From Circinella minor (taxonomy: Eukaryota; Mucoromycota; Mucoromycetes; Mucorales; Lichtheimiaceae): DNA of 64,000 bases. The stretch lies in the NCBI GenBank assembly GCA_016758965.1, contig JAEPRB010000082.1, positions 87,973-151,972 of the forward strand, in the 5' to 3' direction. The translations under genes were made by a program, and so were the position numbers. Position 1 is the stretch's first letter. The number at the start of each line of letters is the position of its first letter. Below, piece after piece: positions 24,021 through 36,247 of this stretch. A model generated the notes under the pieces. It saw only the letters and a program-made list of their open reading frames with translations, searched no databases and was not told the DNA's origin.

Positions 24021-26092
24021 TGCATTTAATACATTGATTACGCATGATACGTTGAGAAAAAATATATAAAAGATGCAGTTATCATGATAACCAAGGCAAG
24101 ATTAATTAAAAATAGAATATTACTGTCTATACTTTATCTATAAGAATCTCTTGAGATTGATAGTTCGGGATCATAAAAAGACTCATGATTCTTTTATAAT
24201 AGTAAAAAGTGTAGCATTGAGTATAATTACAAAATTGAGTGCAATTTCTTGCTGTACAAAATGTACTTTTTAATTATTATTTAAAGTTGTTGGCTGCCAC
24301 TTTATAAAGCAGTGTTTTTTTATTATTCAATTGGTTGTGTATAACGGTGGATATACTGTATTAGTATTTATAGTATAGTATAGTATAGTATAGTATAGTA
24401 TAGTATAGTATAGTATAGTATAGTATAGTATAGTATAGTATAGTATAGTATAGTATAGTATGCTAAAAGATTGGTAAAAGATTTTCACGTTAAAATTATT
24501 CAAAAGCTTCTTTTAACTGTTCAAAGCAAGCTCATCATTGAATATACAAGTATGGTTGATATATAAAATGAGGCTCACGGTGGTAAAACGTTGATTGATT
24601 TGCTTCTTAGCTTTAAAAATGATTGAGCCATTTGGAGTCTTGATGTTGGTTTGTAGAGGATCATTTCGATTAAATATATTAATGTATAATATAATACTTT
24701 CTTTTGTTTTCATGACTGATGAAAAAATAATCCACTTCCTCTATATGAATTCCGAGATCTGGTAATTTGGTTATAGACTTATGCAGGGTTGAGTTTAGCA
24801 ACACAATTTTGGTTGCATATTATTTAAAATAGGAAAACGCATCAGTCGAATTATTTACTGGGGTATTTTATCAATCATTTTGTTTGTTTTTTTTTTTCAC
24901 CACGTGTATACACACGAACACTACACCAAAAAAAAACCATATTTTTTCATTGAGCTTTTGATATCATATCCAACCTAATATTACCATTATTATTTTGTCT
25001 ATTGTTTACTGGGTACTACAAAAAAAAGCATTCTTAATTTTGAATGCTTACTCGTGATGGAAGTTCCCCTCAAACTTTAAAAAAAAAAAAGGTCCTCATC
25101 AATTACTTGAGGATGAGGATGCTTTTATGAGAACAAATAAAAATAAAATGATAATAAAGATCAGTAATATACCTGGTAGAACTAAAACAAAGATTACAAA
25201 GTTATCTGAAGTAACTATCAGTAAAAAAAAAAAATGATAACGGGAGCAGATGGGATGGTATTATCCATGATAGGACTTATTTTGTGTTACGTTAACAAAC
25301 CGATTCACACAAAAATGTGTTTTTTTGCAGCTGTTATGTTATGTATATAAATCGTCATCTGCATCCCTTAACTTGTCCCCTTCTCTCTTTTTATTTATTT
25401 TCCCATCCATGAATGCATAGGTATATGCATATAAAAGAGTAAATCAATCTTACTCCCAGATTCTTTAGTATTACGCAGAAGGCTTTTTTTTTTTTATAAA
25501 AAGAAAAAGATAATTTTTCAAATTGAAAGTCTTTCTTTAGAACAAATTATCAATGAACGATAACGATTACCGTTTTCAACTAAATCCGCGTCTCTCTCTT
25601 TTTTTTTCAAGTATTATCGGGTCAATAATTGAATAAACGTTATCGGGAAAAAAAAAGAAAGAGAGAGAGAGACAACACATCACACACACAAATCTTATTA
25701 TCATTGAGGCTCTCTTTTATACTTATCCACTAAGATAAAAAAAAATGTCGGTTTACTCGATCCATGTTGGGATACACACACACACATTTCATCACCTTTC
25801 AATTTTTCTTATCTTTTTTTAGTTGATGTGAAAAAAAAAAAATTCAAAACAATAAAAGATAACAATCGAGTTTTTTTATTATCATTTTATTTGTCAAAAA
25901 AAAAAGTGGGACATGATTGTCAGATATGCATAAAATGTATTATAAACATGAATATAAATATAATATTATTCTTTTTTTTTTTACTCTAATTCTTTTTTTT
26001 TTCTTTTTCTTCTTCCATATTCCGACTACTACCCCCCAAATACATAAACAAGCTTTTATTTTTAAAAAAATAAAATAAATATAAGCAAAAGT
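24021..26092. other. Intergenic with long pentanucleotide microsatellite
   Basis: About 2 kb without a supported gene. It holds the TAGTA repeat at 24369-24461, many poly-A/T and GA/CA tracts at 25650-25790, and a pyrimidine-rich leader just before the permease gene. A 66-aa minus-strand ORF at 24513-24713 is unsupported. Confidence 0.55.
24369..24461. repeat. (TAGTA)n microsatellite, about 18 copies
   Basis: Uninterrupted tandem repeat of the pentanucleotide TAGTA over about 90 bp. Confidence 0.95.
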
Positions 26093-28106
26093 ATGACTAC
26101 AGTAGCCAAAAAAGATGAAACTTGGCATCTTTCAGTTGAGTCATCTTCAACAAGTGATAATGAACGACATGACCATCTAATTATTCCAGGAGAAGAAATA
26201 TCAGGTTTAGTGTTTACTGGTATACCTTGGCTACATCATGAAGATGGTTGGAAAGCAGGTTTAAAAGATACTTTAACAAACTACTTTCCTCGATATAAAC
26301 TAAAGCGATCAGGTGTGTACTACTACTACTACTACTGCATATTACATCTCAATTTTCATTGGTACCTTATATATAATAATAATAATTAATAATAATTTTT
26401 ATTATTATTATTATTAGGAACTGTCAATGTGGATGAAAGACCTGAATTTTTTCAATCAATCGCTTATGGTATTCAACATGCACTTGCAATGTTCAGTGGA
26501 ACAGTCGTTATTCCTATCGCTATGGGATTCGATCCAAATACTTCTTTATTTTTTTCGGGTATATCAACTATCATTTTTTTCATTTGTACAGGGGGTCGAG
26601 TACCATCCTATCTTGGAAGTTCTGGTTCTGTAATTAGTGCAATAGTTGCTGCAACAGGATATAATGCAACTACATCTACTACTGGTATGAATGAGAATAT
26701 TCCCATAGCTCAAGGTGGTATTATTGTTCTTGCTCTACTTTACGCACTCATTTCATTACTGGTCATCTTATTTGGATATAAATGGGTTGAATTTCTTATG
26801 CCTCCAAGTACGTTTTATAAAATTAAATTTTTACTTTTATTATTATTATTATTACATATTTTCTCATGCCGATTTATTATTATTCTTTAGTTGTAACTGG
26901 TGGTGTAGTTGCAGGCATTGGACTTCATTTGGGTTTTTCTGCATTTAATCAAGCAACTGCGACTCCGTTTGATTTCTACATGGCTTTAGCTACAGTATTA
27001 GCAATTATGCTTATCTCTGTTTATTGTCCTATAGCATCTATTCGACGGGTATCCATTTTAATTGGTTTAATCTTTGGATATGTTGTTCATATTATCTGTG
27101 GTGTTACAGGTGTAGGTTATCCAGTCGATTTCTCTCAAGTTGTTTCTGTACCTTGGATTCGAGGTCCAATTATTTCTGGTCCTATTGTCTTTGATAAAAC
27201 AGCTATTAGTACTATTTCACCTCTTGTTGTTGTTATTCTTGCCGAAAATATGGGGTAAAAAAAAATTATAATCAAATTTTTCTATTCAAAATGAGACACT
27301 AAAATAATTTTATATAGACACATTAAAGCTATTAGTTCATTGACTAATGTACCTATGGAAAAATATCTTGGACGCGCATATCTTGGTGATGCTCTTTCAA
27401 CATTAATGGCAGGTTGTGTTGGTGCTTCACCATTAACTACTTATGCTGAAAATATTGGTGTTTTGGTAAGTAAATAGAATAAACGAAATTAGAATTATAT
27501 TCGGTTTATTAATATATATATATATATGAATATAGTCTGTCACACGTATCTTTTCACCTTTGGTGATTCTTGCTGCAGCACTTGTTGCTATCATTTTAGG
27601 ATTTATTTCAAAATTTGGTGCTGTTGTTAAAAGTATTCCTGATGGTGTTTTTGGTGGAACTACTTTGATTTTATATTCATTAATTGCTATTACTGGTATT
27701 CGAGTATGGGTTGTAAATAAAATTGATTTTTCTGGTAAGTAAAAAAAAATATACATATTTTGAAAATATATACTAATTCTAATGTAAATTATTCTTATTT
27801 ATTATAGATCCGCGTAATCTTTTTGTTGGTGGTATTCCCCTTATTTTGGCAGCTGTTATGACAGAAAAAACACTTGTTATCAATGATTTTCAATTAGATG
27901 CAGTGGGTGCAAGTACATTTGCTTCTATTATTTTATATCAAGTATTAAGAGGTATTGATGGATATAAAGAATATTATATGTGGATTAAGAAACAATATCG
28001 TTATTATAAATATGGTGAAGAAAAAGAAAAAGAAAATCAAGTTAATGTATCACAACAAGAAGTTAATTCAATTTCAAGTGTTTCAAAACAAGAACAAGAA
28101 AAGTAA
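26093..28106 (+). CDS. UraA-type uracil/xanthine permease (NCS2/NAT family)
   Basis: Nucleobase:cation symporter of the NAT/NCS2 family, plasma membrane, importing uracil or purines. Six exons: 26093-26312, 26418-26807, 26891-27254, 27318-27465, 27536-27734, 27808-28106; 1620 nt, 539 aa. After a hydrophilic N-terminus come GIQHALAMFSGTVVIPIAMG, GGRVPSYLGSSGS, MPPIVTGGVVAGIG, then AENMG and PLTTYAENIGVLSVTR, the NAT signature (E-N-x-G-x4-T-R) completed across the fifth exon junction, and finally GGTTLILYSLIAITGIRV. ENIGVLSVTRIFS is closer to bacterial UraA/RutG (ENIGVMAITRVYS) than to fungal UapA-type carriers, which have QNNGVIxLTR. The Gln/Glu-rich tail is cytoplasmic. The substrate is not certain; uracil is most likely by similarity. 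Confidence 0.9.
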
Positions 28107-28791
28107 ATCTTGTCGTCCCCTCCCCACTTCCCTCATCATTTTTTATAACTCATTAGATATATATATGTATGTAATCCTTTTCTAACTTTTATACTTTCTA
28201 TTATACATATACATAATTTTCTTTTATCATTTGTTTTTCTTTTTTCTTGTCATTTTCACTTGTTTTTTTGTATCATCTAATCTTTTCTTCTTTTTATATA
28301 TATTTATATTATATCATTCATCATCTTTTTTTTTTACACTTACAAACCTACTAATAATATTTTTACTATCCGAAACATTGAAAAAGAAATTTGTTGTAAC
28401 GGTAAAATCGTAAAAAGTTTGAATTGATAAAAAACGAGAAAAAAAATCAAATATGGAAAAAAAAAAAGAAAAGAATAACAACCAATTTTTGAAAGTTATA
28501 AAAGTGCGTTAAGTATGTGTGTGCGTTTGTACGTGTGTGTTTGATATGTGGGGTTGATGAAATATAAAAAAAAATAAAAAGAGAAATTTGAAATCCAACA
28601 AGTTATAAAAGAATAATAATAATAAAAAAAAAAAAGATGAAACAAGTTGCAATATTTTACATCAGAATTATAAGAAAAAAGAGAAAAAGAGAAAAAGAAA
28701 AAAAACCACATTTTTTAACAGGAACTGATGGGCGCCAAGAAAGAAAAAAGAGAGAGAGAAAAAGCAAAATAACCAATTTGTTTTTTTTTTT
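28107..28791. other. Intergenic between convergent permease and SCD6 genes
   Basis: Very AT-rich convergent 3' flanks with T-rich and A-rich tracts. No gene seen; the ORFs here are poly-Phe/Lys artefacts. Confidence 0.6.
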
Positions 28792-30927
28792 TTAAGCAAT
28801 AGGCTTAGGAGCAAAGTTCTAATGGATAATAATAATAATAGTAAATGATAATAATGATAATAATAGTCAATTATTAAAAGTATTTTTTTTAAAAAATAAC
28901 GCGACTAAAATTATGCATTATAACTTACACCACGGTTGTTGTTACCACGGAAACCATATCTTCCACCACCACGTTGGTAACCGCCGTTACCACGTCCACG
29001 ATAACCTCCACGACCACGGAAACCACGATATCTTGGACGATCCACAGATGCTTCACCAAATGTTTCCAAATTAAGTTTTCGTTCTTCATGGAACTTGGTT
29101 CGACGATCAATTCCATTTTGATCTTGTTCACTACGTTCCTTGGATTCACAAGAAATATTATCAAAGAAACTCTTATCCTATAATATTATCAATAAATTTA
29201 AAGTCAAAACATGATCACTTTCGCTTCTTTACTTTCCTTTCCTTTCCTTTATATAAATATATATTTATTTACCTTATCATAGAATGATTCATCCGAAGGA
29301 GGAATAACAACTTCTTCATCTTCTTGAGCTTCATCATTATTAGCAGTGTTGTTAGAAGTATTGACATTATTGTCATCAACGTGGGTAGTGGTTTCATCGA
29401 CACTTTGTTCTTCTTCTTCATCTCCAGTTTTCTTTGTAACTTCTTTTAACAATTCATCTTTCTTAAACTTGGCATTAGATGATTCAAAGTCAAAATCAGA
29501 CTTGGGGATTTCAATAGGTTGTTTATTGTTATTGATGGTATTATTGTTGTTATTATTATTATAATGACGTGGTCCAGTTCGTCCACCAGCATTATAATTA
29601 TTATTATTATTGTTATTATATCGGCGTTGACGATTATGTTGTTGTTGGTGTTGGTGTTGTTGTTGCTGATGATGATGACCACGTTGTTGATCATCTTCCT
29701 TTTCATCCTTTACAATTTCCAAATTATCCAAACCATCTTCCAAAGCTTTGACAGCAATTTCAGTTGAAACATGACCTTGATCCTTTGATAATGATTCAAT
29801 TTCATTATTTGGTTTTTCAGCAATAATAGGTTCTTCACGTACACCAGTAAGACCTGGAGCAATAGGAGCAGAAGGTTGTTGCTGTTGCTGTTGTTGCTCA
29901 GTTGACATACCAGGCATACCACGGTTTCCAAGTGGAGCTTGAGTACGCGATGGTTGTTGTTGTTGCTGTTGTTGTTGTTGTTGCATGGCAGGATTAGGTG
30001 CTCCACCCATTGGTCCTGGTGGAGGCATACCATACATAGGAGAACCCCAATATTGTTGAGGGTGTTGTTGCTGCTGTTGCATAGGTGGATAGGGAGGCAT
30101 CATATAAGGATTCATACCAGCATTGGCACCATAACCTTTCATAACAGAGTTCTATACATAATTTTTTAGAAAAAGTTTAAAAGAAGGTTTAATATGTGTG
30201 AAAAGAAAGAAATTAGGGGGGAGGCCAAGAAAAGCATTCATAAAAGTAGAATAGTGAAATAGGGAGTATACGTGTTGGTATATATGTGGGGAAAAGTGAG
30301 TGAGCGTGTGTATGTGTGCACGTAAGCTAAAGCACAAACCCCATTATTATTAAATAGATATAAAAAAAATAAAAATAAAAAGAAAAAAACTTACCATGAT
30401 GGCTGGATCGTTAGGCATGTTAGCAGGTGGTGGTGGAGGAGGTGCAGGTTTAGCAGGTGGTTCAAAGATTTTCAAATCTTTAATGTCTGATCCACGAAAC
30501 ACGACAAATTCAAACACATTTTCAGAAGGAGGAATTTCTTCTTCTGGATTTCCTCGTCGACCTTCAGTACCAAACGACCTCACTTGATAATAAAATGACA
30601 AAAAAAAAAAAAAAGTAAGAGTTAAAAATCAGTTTTAGTCTTCCAGAAAAAATATAGATTTTAAAAGTTAAATATATATAAATAAAACTAACCTTGTTCC
30701 AAAGCGACGGTTGATTCTTCAGTATTCAAACTATGAAGTGTACCCTCATAACGGATGTCACTATTGCTTGTAAGCTATAAAAGTTTTTTTTTTAAAACAA
30801 TGGTTAATTATTGTTTTTATAAACGATTATATTCAATTTAAAAAAATAAAATAAAGTTATATGATGAGAATTAAAAGTTATATATACTTGCCGATATTTT
30901 TGACCCAATGAAGTTCTGTCCACTCAT
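28792..30927 (-). CDS. SCD6: SCD6/LSM14 mRNA decapping activator
   Basis: RNA-binding protein of P-bodies that represses translation and promotes decapping. Six exons on the minus strand: 30892-30927, 30693-30774, 30395-30582, 29273-30151, 28929-29177, 28792-28818; 486 aa. The N-terminal LSm14 domain runs from MSGQNFIGSKIS through IRYEGTLHSLNTEESTVALE to VFRGSDIKDLKIFEPP. A long Pro/Gln/Asn-rich linker follows, then the FDF motif KSDFDFESSNAKF, an FFD-type box ESFYDKDKSFFDNIS, the TFG box ERKLNLETFGEAS and an RGG tail. The last exon encodes only NFAPKPIA. The first intron begins with GC instead of GT (TCG|GCAAGT), required to keep LSm continuity. It is divergent from NDUFAF7, sharing about 800 bp of upstream DNA. 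Confidence 0.93.
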
Positions 30928-31729
30928 GTTTCTTTTTTTTTATGGGAAAAAAAAAAAGGGTGTATGTGTGGTGAAGAAAAAAAAAGAAGGCGAAATGGTG
31001 TTGACGTCTATGGCTATTGAGCTCTTAAGTGGATGAAATGTTAAAATACCGATAGCGGACCTCGTTATTTTCTTTTTCTCTTTTTCTTTGTTTTAAGTTG
31101 CTAGAAGTCTTTCAACCCTCCAACTAGCAAAAGAATATATATTTGGACTGAAATACTTAATCAAACTTATCAAATGCTTTAATTATGTATTTTATTATTA
31201 TCATATATAAAAGGACTGTTAATCATTTACTATAGAATAAAAGTCTATTGAATTAAATATGTCAAAAAAAAAGGGAAATAGTAGATTTTGTAATAGTAGT
31301 ACGAGAACAAAAAAAGTTGCATAATGAATATATACTTTATTTTGAAGGGAGGGTGGTTACATTAAACTATAGAAAATTATTTGTGTACTCCAAAATGAAA
31401 TAAAAAGTATGATTACATTTATAATACTTAACCAAAAGTGAATCAAAATAAACATTTAATAATCATAAATATATACACATATTTACTCTTATATAAGAAC
31501 AAAATGATACTAAATGTCATTATCTTTCACATCATTAATAATATGTTTATATTGATTCGATTATTCTGTTTGATAGCTACTTGTTTTTTTTTTTTGTAAG
31601 CTTTTGTAGTTCTAATGCATCATCAATCTATTCTTTACCCTGTTAAAAAGGTAACACTCCGAAGAAAAAAAAAAAGAGAGAGTACACTTTTTTGATTTTC
31701 GATCAATTAAAAAACTTTCTTGATATAAA
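30928..31729. other. Divergent promoter region between SCD6 and NDUFAF7
   Basis: About 800 bp between two divergent housekeeping genes. AT-rich; a pyrimidine-rich patch lies near 31060-31100. No specific motif identified. Confidence 0.6.
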
Positions 31730-33650
<1,921 letters not shown>

Positions 33651-34014
33651 AAATAATAAAATTATTTAATAATAATAATAAAAAAATGTACAATAATATT
33701 TAATAATAATAAATAAATAAATCAGGTTAATTATATATATATTATCAGTAAATAATAGTAGTAAGTAGTAGTGATAGTGATATACTAATATTATATAAAA
33801 GGATTTTTTTTTTTTTGACATCATTAAATAGTTTAATTATGTTTCCTAGCCTCCCTCACTTATATTTAGATATTTTCTTTCACAGCAACCAACCAAATGT
33901 TGGCAATTTTTTTTTTTACACTCGCAAAAACAAAGGCCGGGGGAGGAGGGGGAAAGTCGATTCATCCAGAAGAGTTAAGTTCGCGTCCTTAACCCAGTTC
34001 ATTTTAATAGTAAA
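33651..34014. other. Intergenic, NDUFAF7 3' flank and MIC60 promoter
   Basis: Short spacer with AAT-rich repeats and a purine-rich GGGGGAGGAGGGGG-like tract near 33940-33953. No gene seen. Confidence 0.6.
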
Positions 34015-36022
34015 ATGCTTAGAGCCTCCAAGCTGTATAAAGGCTCTGTCAGTCGAGCATTCACAGCTGCACAGGTAATTAATTAATCTTTATAATTTAT
34101 TGAAAAAGTGAAAAAAAAAAAAAATATTTCTAAACCATTTTATTATATTTATTTATTTTTCTTACCACGACGGTTTTCAAATGGAAAAATGATTTTATTA
34201 TTATTATTATTATTATTATTTTTCAACAGCGACATGCCAGTACAACAACCAATCCTGAAATCAAAAAGAAAGGTTCCATTGGTGGTAAATTATTAGGTTT
34301 GACAGTAGTTACAGCAGCAGGTTATGGTGGTGCCGTCTATTATGCTACGACTGATAAAGCATTCCATGATATGTTCGTTGCTCATGTTCCTGGTGGTAAA
34401 GAATCGGTTCAATTTCTTCAAGATCTCAAAATCAACGACGAATTGGAAAACTATCAAAAACGAACGGCTACTTTGAAAAAACAAGCTGAAGAACTTTCTA
34501 CAAAGGCAGTTGATTATAGTAATCAAGCTCGTGAAGCTGCTGTGGGTGCTTATCAATATGCCAACGATACCTATCAAAAATTGACTGGTGAAAAGGAATT
34601 ACCTAAATTACCATCCTTATCATCATCAACAACAGCAGCACCTGTTGAAGAAGTAGTCAAGGAAGAAAAACAACAATCAAAATCGACACATAAAAAGATC
34701 GATATCCAATCTGGTAAAGCCAGTATTTCAACTGATAAAAAAGATGCCGAACCTATCGTTGAAGCTGTTATTGAAAAACCACCACCTATCATTGTAAAAA
34801 ATGTCAAGACCAATAACACCATTGTTCGTGAATTATCTACTTTATTGTCCGAACTTGCTACTATTTTGAATGATCAAGGCCTTGCTGCCAGTGGTAGAAA
34901 GGTGATGCAAGAAGCTGAAGAACAATTGGAATTACTTAATACACGTTATCGTGATTTGGATGCTGAACAAGCTGCTGTCTTGAACGCATTGGTTTTGTTG
35001 CAACAAAAGAGTAAAAATGTAGAAGCCAGTTTGGAAAATTATCGAAAGGAAGCTTCTCAAGTACTTCAATCTTCCCATGTCGAAACTGCACGTCGTGTAG
35101 GTGCCAAACAAGCTGAATTGGAAAAGGAATTTGAAGAGACACGTGCTGAAATGAAGAAAACATTTGCTACTCTCTTGACCAAGGAATTAGGTTCTCAAAA
35201 GAATCAATTGGATAATGAACGCTCCCAAGCTCTTTTACGACAAAGTGAAGAAATGAGACGACAATTTATTCGTGAAGTCAAGTATTTGGTAGAAAAGGAA
35301 CGTGCCAGTCGATTGGGTAAATTGGAAATGATTGATGCACGATTCAAGGCGCTTGAACAACAATCTCTTACCAATGCTGCCAATTTGGATCGATCACGTC
35401 AATCTCATTTGATGCGTGTCACTTTTGGTGCTCTTCATGATGTGATTACCCGTGTACACAAGGCATCCTTTGTGGATGAATTAGAAGCATTTAAAAATAG
35501 TGCTAAATACAATGAACTTTTGCAAACTGTTTTGGATACAATTCCAAGAGAAGTAGCTGAAGAAGGTGTGGAATCCATGGGTGATTTGACAACCCGTTTT
35601 GAATCGGTCGTTGATGAAGTACGACGTGTTGCTTTGGTACCTGAAGATGGTGGTTTTGGAGCACATATTATTAGTATGATTTTGTCACACTTGATGTTCC
35701 GAAAAGAAGGATTGGTCGAAGGTGATGATGTGGAAGCTATTTTGGCACGATCAGGTTATCATTTAAAGAATGGTGATTTGGAAGATGCTGCACGTGAACT
35801 TAACCAATTGAAGGGCTGGCCGAAGCGATTGGCACAAGACTGGATTGTAGCTGCTCGACGTCATTTGGAAGTCAAACAAGTATTAGAGGTAAAAAAAAAA
35901 CTTTTTGTTTTTATTTGTTTCATTATTCTGTTTATTAACAATTATATTTTTTAATGAAAATGATTTTTGTATTATAGATCGCCGAAACACAAACCATTTT
36001 GAACAGCTTGTTAGAAGCTTAG
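34015..36022 (+). CDS. MIC60: MICOS subunit Mic60 (mitofilin)
   Basis: Inner-membrane core subunit of MICOS that shapes cristae junctions. Three exons: 34015-34074, 34230-35888, 35978-36022; 1764 nt, 587 aa. The start ATG gives a basic presequence MLRASKLYKGSVSRAF, then RHAS. A single membrane segment lies around residues 38-55 (GLTVVTAAGYGGAVYYAT). A long coiled-coil region follows (about residues 190-420), and the C-terminal mitofilin domain ends with GWPKRLAQDWIVAARRHLEV and, in the short last exon, IAETQTILNSLLEA. Length is normal for fungal Mic60. It lies downstream of NDUFAF7 on the same strand and convergent with EGT1, only 225 bp away. Confidence 0.94.
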
Positions 36023-36247
36023 AATGATATGTTATTGTTAATAATAAAAAAAAAGTATTTGATTCACAAAAAAAAAAAAGACAAAAAACAAAACTGGAAA
36101 CAGATAAATTATGATTTGAGGATCGATAAAAAAAATGTGCCATTAATTATATAAAGAAGAGAAGAAAAAGAAAGAAGGATATTGACTATACGTAATATGA
36201 AATAAGAACGAGAGCAAAGAAAAACTATTGTATGTTACTTATTTATT

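Noticed and set aside
24369..24461. CRISPR-like array
   Set aside because: The units are 5 bp with no spacers; it is a plain microsatellite in a eukaryotic genome.
24513..24713. 66-aa minus-strand ORF
   Set aside because: Weak resemblance to the start of DUF6593-type proteins, but no continuation or splice partner found.
29346..30169. Several plus-strand ORFs opposite SCD6
   Set aside because: They are translations of the antisense of Gln/Asn repeats (runs of Leu, Ile, Val) with no independent support.
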